Below are positions 60,192 to 64,000 of a stretch of 64,000 nt of DNA, piece by piece. The notes under the pieces were generated by a model. It was given only the letters and a program-made list of their open reading frames with translations. It did no database searches and was not told the origin of the DNA. Numbering within the stretch: position 1 is the stretch's first letter; the number at the start of each line of letters is the position of its first letter. The translations under genes were made by a program, and so were the position numbers. Location of the stretch: NCBI RefSeq assembly GCF_029714425.1, contig NZ_CP121668.1:186001-250000 (forward strand), in the 5' to 3' direction. The DNA comes from Bradyrhizobium sp. CB2312 (GTDB lineage: Bacteria > Pseudomonadota > Alphaproteobacteria > Rhizobiales > Xanthobacteraceae).

Positions 60192-61412
60192 ATGTCGGTA
60201 CAGGGTAGCATTGTCATTGGCGGCGGCGCGTTTGCGGGCCTTGCGCTGGCGCTGGCGCTGCGCCAGGGGCTCGGGCCGGAAATCCCCGTCATCGTCGCCG
60301 ACCCCGCGCTCAGCACGCGGCCGAGCCGCGATCCCCGCGCGACCGCGATCGTGGCGGCCTGCCGCCGCCTGTTCGAGGTGATCGGCGCCTGGGACGACGT
60401 CCGGGCCGAGGCCCAGCCGATCCTGGACATGGTGGTCACCGATTCCAAGCTGGAAGACGCCACCCGTCCGGTGTTCCTGAATTTCGTCGGCGATGTCGCG
60501 CCGGGCGAGCCGTTTGCGCATATGGTCGAGAACCGCCGGCTGATCGATGCGCTGGTGGTGCGCGCCGAGGCCGAGGGCATTGATCTGCGCGCCACCACGG
60601 TGTCGTCCTACGACGCGCGTCCCGATGGCATCGACGTCACGCTCGGCGACGGCAGCGTCATCGCCGCCAGCCTCCTCGTCGCCGCCGATGGCGCAAGATC
60701 GAAGTTGCGCGAGCGCGCCGGCATCGCCACCCATGGCTGGGAGTATGACCAGTCCGGCATCGTCGTCACCGTCGGTCACGAGCGCGACCACGAGGGCCGC
60801 GCCGAAGAGCACTTCCTGCCCGCGGGCCCCTTCGCGATCCTGCCGCTCTCGGGCAAGCGATCGTCGCTGGTGTGGACCGAGCGCCGAGCTGAGGCTGCGC
60901 GCATCATCGCGCTCAGCGATGAGGAATTCCACGCCGAGCTCGAGCAGCGCTTTGGCCTGCATCTCGGCGAGGTCAAGGCGCTCGACAAGCCGCGCGCGTT
61001 TCCGCTGTCTTATTTCGTCGCGCGCTCCTTCATCGCCGAGCGCCTCGCGCTGGTCGGCGATTCCGCCCATGTCATCCACCCCATTGCGGGCCAGGGTCTC
61101 AACATGGGGCTGAAGGATGTCGCCGCGCTGGCCGAGGTCGTCGTCGATGCCGCACGGCTCGGCATGGATCTCGGCGGCGGTGACGTGCTCGAGCGTTACC
61201 AGCGCTGGCGCCGCTTCGACACCATGGCGATGGGCGTTGCCACCAACTCGCTGAACTTCCTGTTCTCCAACCAGTCGACGCTGTTGCGCACCGTGCGCGA
61301 CATCGGCCTCGGCCTCGTCGATCGCGCTCCGCCGCTGAAGAACCTCTTCATCCGCCAGGCCGCCGGCCTGACGGGCGAGGTGCCGCGGCTGTTGAAGGGC
61401 GAGGCGTTGTAG
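60192..61412 (+). CDS. UbiH/UbiF-type FAD monooxygenase
   Basis: 406 residues. FAD binding shows in IVIGGGAFAGLALALAL near the start, DGARSKLRERAGI, and the ribityl motif LVGDSAHVIHPIAGQGLNMGLKDVAAL (read in parts). Such enzymes hydroxylate ubiquinone precursors; alphaproteobacteria often have a single broad UbiL/UbiM-type enzyme, so the exact ring position is uncertain. It has no visible partner gene. A large repeat follows its stop. Confidence 0.88.
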   Translation: MSVQGSIVIGGGAFAGLALALALRQGLGPEIPVIVADPALSTRPSRDPRATAIVAACRRLFEVIGAWDDVRAEAQPILDMVVTDSKLEDATRPVFLNFVGDVAPGEPFAHMVENRRLIDALVVRAEAEGIDLRATTVSSYDARPDGIDVTLGDGSVIAASLLVAADGARSKLRERAGIATHGWEYDQSGIVVTVGHERDHEGRAEEHFLPAGPFAILPLSGKRSSLVWTERRAEAARIIALSDEEFHAELEQRFGLHLGEVKALDKPRAFPLSYFVARSFIAERLALVGDSAHVIHPIAGQGLNMGLKDVAALAEVVVDAARLGMDLGGGDVLERYQRWRRFDTMAMGVATNSLNFLFSNQSTLLRTVRDIGLGLVDRAPPLKNLFIRQAAGLTGEVPRLLKGEAL

Positions 61413-61426
61413 CGGCATGCTCCGCT

Positions 61427-61557
61427 GTCGTCCCGGACAAGCGAAGCGCAGATCCGGGACCCATACGCCGCAGCATTAGTTTTGCGAAGACCCGGAGTGA
61501 CCAGTCCGCCCCAAACCACTTCCTGTGGTTATGGGTCCCCGCCTTCGCGGGGACGAC
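61427..61557. repeat. Palindromic repeat family E downstream of the Ubi hydroxylase
   Basis: GTCGTCCCGGACAAGCG at the left and GGTCCCCGCC-TTCG-CGGGGACGAC at the right (in parts), with TGTGGTTATGGG inside. It is the third member of the family. Confidence 0.75.
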
Positions 61558-61612
61558 ACCGAGTGTGTGGCGCGGCCATCGCGCCATCCGAGCCACGCGC
61601 GCTACAAAATCT

Positions 61613-61810
61613 TCAATCGATCTTCCGCGCCTCTTCCGGCAGCATGATCGGGATGCCGTCGCGGATCGGATAAGCGAGCTTGGCGCTGCGCGAGATCAGT
61701 TCCTGCTTTGCGGCGTCAAACTCCAGCGGACCCTTGGTCAGCGGGCAGACCAGGATCTCCAGCAATTTGGGATCGACACTGGCTTCGGGGCGTTCGGTGG
61801 GCGCGTTCAT
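61613..61810 (-). CDS. Trm112-family small protein
   Basis: 65 residues. [48 protein letters not shown] (read in parts) is the Trm112 domain of the YcaR type, though only one Cys of the usual zinc ligands remains. Bacterial members act as small partners of methyltransferases or are of unknown role. Start at 61810 is supported by the family; a much longer frame upstream is shadow. Confidence 0.85.
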   Translation of the reverse strand: MNAPTERPEASVDPKLLEILVCPLTKGPLEFDAAKQELISRSAKLAYPIRDGIPIMLPEEARKID

Positions 61811-61873
61811 TTCGGTCTCCGGCGGTCGGTTGCCTCTAGCACAGAAATTCGTCACCGCCCATCGCGTCCGCCA

Positions 61874-61928
61874 GAGCGTTTTCGACCAAAGTGGGAACCG
61901 GTTCGCGTCAAGAAACGCGTCAAAATAA
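61874..61928. repeat. Repeat family G
   Basis: GCGTTTTCGACC at the left, ACCGGTTCGCGTCAAG in the middle and AAACGCGTCAAAAT at the right, matching the copy at 57544. It lies between Trm112 and the tetR gene. Confidence 0.75.
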
Positions 61929-61932
61929 CAAT

Positions 61933-62463
61933 CTACGCGGAGACCATCAGCAGCAGCTCGTCGATCAGGACCTGGATCCGCGTCGCCGGCACCGGCGTGC
62001 CTGACAGCGCAAAGCCGAGAAAGGTCCAGTACAGGATCTGCGCGCGCGCCTGCGCTGTCGGCGGTGCGAGGGCGCGCTTTCCGAGCAACGCCTCGATGTA
62101 GTCGATCCTGCGGCGGTCGATCGCGCGGACCGCGCCTTGTGCCGCCGCATCGAACGCGGCCCAGTTGCGCACGGCGCGCTCCAGGTCGAGCCGTGCGCCA
62201 AAGGACCTGCGCAGCAGCGCCTTGAGCGGCTCGTCCGCGGCAGCCTCGACATCGGCGATGATCTGCTCCGCCGCGATCTCGCGCCAGCGCTTCAGAACGG
62301 CCGCGTGGAACGCGCCGAGATCGGCAAAATGCCAATAGAAGCTGCCGCGCGACACGCCCATGGCCCGCGCCAGCGGGTCAGCCTTCAGCGCGGTGAAACC
62401 GCTCCTGGCCAGCGCCTTGAGGCCCTGATCGATCCAGTCGTCGGCGGAGAGCTGCTCGGTCAT
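61933..62463 (-). CDS. TetR-family transcriptional regulator
   Basis: 176 residues. N-terminal [44 protein letters not shown] (read in parts) and a C-terminal ligand domain. It is divergent from the membrane protein/SDR pair; two palindromic operators lie between the two starts (separate entries). It probably represses that pair and itself. The ligand is unknown. Confidence 0.9.
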   Translation of the reverse strand: MTEQLSADDWIDQGLKALARSGFTALKADPLARAMGVSRGSFYWHFADLGAFHAAVLKRWREIAAEQIIADVEAAADEPLKALLRRSFGARLDLERAVRNWAAFDAAAQGAVRAIDRRRIDYIEALLGKRALAPPTAQARAQILYWTFLGFALSGTPVPATRIQVLIDELLLMVSA

Positions 62464-62486
62464 GTCTGGGTTCCGAAAAAGCTACC

Positions 62487-62500
62487 ATACACTAGTGTAT
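62487..62500. promoter_or_regulatory. TetR-type operator 1
   Basis: ATACACTAGTGTAT is a perfect 14-bp palindrome, flanked by CC on the left. It overlaps the -35 of the predicted rightward promoter (TTGACA at 62500-62505, then 17 bases and TAATCA at 62523-62528). Confidence 0.65.
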
Positions 62501-62529
62501 TGACAGGCGGCGGGCCAGCGCCTAATCAA

Positions 62530-62547
62530 CCATACACGACTGTATGG
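62530..62547. promoter_or_regulatory. TetR-type operator 2
   Basis: CCATACA-CGAC-TGTATGG is a perfect 7-bp inverted repeat sharing the CCATACA half-site of operator 1. It lies at or just after the predicted transcription start and contains the ATG at 62544. Confidence 0.65.
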
Positions 62548-62555
62548 AGGCATCG

Positions 62556-62906
62556 ATGCGTGATCTCTTGCTCCAGTGTGCCGGCGTCCTGACCATTGCC
62601 GTGGCCCTCATTCACGGCTTTCTTGGTGAAGCCAAGGTCTTTCCCCGCGCCCGGATCGAGCCGGAACGGCTGCGCATCCTGATCCGCCTGGTCTGGCAGG
62701 CCTCGACCGTCGCCTGGATCGGCGGCGGCGTGCTGTTGATCGCGACGCCCTGGATGGGCTCGGAGTCCGCACGCCACTGGATCGTCGTCACCATGGCCTG
62801 CGTGTTCGGCTTTTCGGCTTGCGCCAACGCATGGGCGACGCGCGGCCGGCATTTCGGCTGGATGATGCTCAGCGCGGTCGTCGCGCTGGCGGTTGCGGGC
62901 TATTGA
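62556..62906 (+). CDS. Small membrane protein divergent from tetR
   Basis: 116 residues with three or four hydrophobic helices; it starts MRDLLLQCAGVLTIAVALIHG. I chose ATG 62556 because GGAGG ends six bases upstream; the ATG at 62544 lies within the operator. The family is not recognised. The SDR gene follows 26 bases downstream, so they form a TetR-controlled pair. Confidence 0.7.
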   Translation: MRDLLLQCAGVLTIAVALIHGFLGEAKVFPRARIEPERLRILIRLVWQASTVAWIGGGVLLIATPWMGSESARHWIVVTMACVFGFSACANAWATRGRHFGWMMLSAVVALAVAGY

Positions 62907-62932
62907 GGTGCGCAGCGGATGGAGCTTCAGGC

Positions 62933-63746
62933 ATGACGCTGACACTCGTCACCGGAGGCACCGGCCACCTTGGCCGGGATATCGTCGATCGTCTCGTTCG
63001 CGACGGACGCCCTGTCCGGGTGCTTGCGCGATCGCGAGGCACGCGATCTGATGTCGAATGGGCGATCGGCGACCTCGCCACCGGCGCGGGGCTGCGGGAA
63101 GCGCTGCATGATGCGGACACCGTGATCAACGCGGCGACCTATTCGCCGATCGCGCGGCGGGGGTGGCGTTCGTCCGATCGACTTCTTCACGTCGCCCTCC
63201 GCCGTCGATCTCGAGGGCACCGAGCGTCTGTTGTCGCTCAGCGGTAAGGCTGCGGTGAGGCACTTCCTTCACGTCTCGATCGTCGGCCTCGACGAGGCAA
63301 CTCTGCCCTATGCACGGGTCAAGCTCGCCGGCGAGCGGCTGGTGCGGGCATCCGCGCTGTCGTGGTCCGTCGTTCGCGCGATGCCGTTCTACTATCTGCT
63401 TGAAAAATTGCTCGCAGGCCTTGCCTGGCTCCCGGTGTGGCCGATGCCGGCAACGCTGCTCAATCCCGTCGATACATCTGACGTCGCTGAACACGTGGTG
63501 TCCTGTGCGTTTGACGGGCAGTACGGCGACCGCGCGGAGATTGGCGGCCCCGAGGACCTCGATCTCGTCACCCTCGCACGACAGTATCAGGACGCGCGGA
63601 GGCTGCGCCGAAAGATACTGCCGATCGGTCTTTCGCAGACGAAGGCGCGCGGCATGGGTTTCGTCGTCAGCCAGGGCGTCCGCGGACGCCTTACCTGGGC
63701 CGACTGGCTCCAGCACGACGATCCGGGAATGCGAAATGCGGCCTGA
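62933..63746 (+). pseudogene. NAD(P)-binding SDR/NmrA-like protein, frameshifted
   Basis: Atypical short-chain dehydrogenase. The N-terminal nucleotide motif VTGGTGHLGRDIVDRLV (residues 5-21) is clear, but the frame ends in nonsense after NAATYSPIARRG. The continuation in the next frame (IDFFTSPSAVDLEGTERLLSLSGK, in parts) and then HFLHVSIVGLDEATLPYARVKLAGERLV and SWSVVRAMPFYYLLEKLL resumes from about 63165 to 63746. Removing one G of the GGGGG run at 63159-63163 joins both parts into about 270 residues. Such a homopolymer could be a read error or a real loss. Confidence 0.8.
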
Positions 63747-63850
63747 CGAAACTGGCGAGGCCGACCATTCATCCTGAAACGTGAGGCGTAAGGCCGCAGC
63801 AGCCCGCCGAGCGTGGTCTGGCTACAGAGAGCGCTGATGTTTTTCGGATC

Positions 63851-63867
63851 GTTAGAATAACTCTAAA
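63851..63867. promoter_or_regulatory. Iron-control-element (Irr-box)-like motif
   Basis: GTTAGAATAACTCTAAA matches the recalled rhizobial ICE/Irr pattern TTTAGAA-N3-TTCTAAA at 12 of 14 fixed positions. It is about 100 bases before the partial gene that starts at 63968. The core TTAGA-N5-TCTAA is palindromic. This would imply Irr control, but I could not test it. Confidence 0.4.
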
Positions 63868-63967
63868 GCCGGGACGCCCCGAACCGGATTGACTTCATCA
63901 TCTCCTTTGCTTCCTTCGGTCCCGCTTCGCGGTCCGCGCAGCGCCCACGACAAAGGAGGAGACGTTC

Positions 63968-64000
63968 GTGAAGGTCATTCGTGTTGTTGCCATTGCACTG
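63968..64000 (+). CDS. Start of a probable secreted protein (cut by window edge)
   Basis: Only 11 codons are visible: GTG AAG GTC ATT CGT and following codons give VKVIRVVAIAL, the basic-then-hydrophobic start of a signal peptide. AAAGGAGGAG at 63952-63961 is a strong Shine-Dalgarno. The rest lies outside the window, so no function can be given. Confidence 0.6.
   Translation, partial: MKVIRVVAIAL

Overview
This window is a chromosomal segment of a high-GC alphaproteobacterium, most likely Bradyrhizobium or a close Nitrobacteraceae relative. The evidence is the CpaC-D-E pilus cluster, the hisB-DUF2628-hisH-hisA-hisF-hisE order beside hslVU, the DUF2585 membrane protein next to hslU, the rho-mnmE-mnmG-rsmG-parA-parB order, and many intergenic palindromic repeats of the kind common in that group. 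I see about 66 genes. I find no tRNA, rRNA, CRISPR array, insertion sequence or prophage. Almost everything is core metabolism and cell-cycle machinery.

Layout: 0-3.7 kb holds Flp/Tad pilus genes (cpaC end, cpaD, cpaE, then a convergent TadD-like lipoprotein and a PilZ protein). 3.9-9.3 kb holds a frameshifted comM, a secreted protein, a hybrid histidine kinase and a histidine phosphatase. 9.3-14.1 kb is a minus-strand coaA and histidine biosynthesis run; 14.3-18.9 kb is hslV, a GNAT, DUF2585, hslU and a membrane protein. 18.9-25.4 kb is cell-wall, export and replication housekeeping (Smr, mltA, Tim44-like, secB, dnaQ, coaE, maf, ppsR). 25.4-34.6 kb reads outward on the plus strand: hemJ, rho, mnmE, mnmG, rsmG, parA, parB. 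34.9-51.6 kb carries holA, lptE, leuS, two diguanylate cyclases, yggS, an L,D-transpeptidase, a response regulator, xthA, lolA, ftsK and an aminotransferase. 51.9-64 kb holds two glnK-amtB pairs flanking clpP, SRPBCC and arsR genes, then a GYF membrane protein, tesB, a Ubi-type hydroxylase, Trm112, and a TetR-controlled pair containing a broken SDR gene.

The most interesting region is 25.4-32.1 kb. The gap upstream of ppsR (the RP001 homologue that borders the replication origin in Caulobacter and Rickettsia) holds degenerate DnaA-like boxes, four GANTC sites within 49 bp, a CtrA-like box and perfect palindromes. Gene direction switches there. Five parS-like sites lie 3.7-6.2 kb away, next to parAB, and one of them is embedded in rsmG. 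I infer that this is the chromosomal origin and centromere (oriC-parS).

Other points of note are two single-base frameshifts (comM and the SDR gene), a TetR operator pair, a tandem 16-bp repeat carrying Shine-Dalgarno sequences, an iron-control-element-like motif before the last partial gene, and at least seven families of intergenic palindromes.
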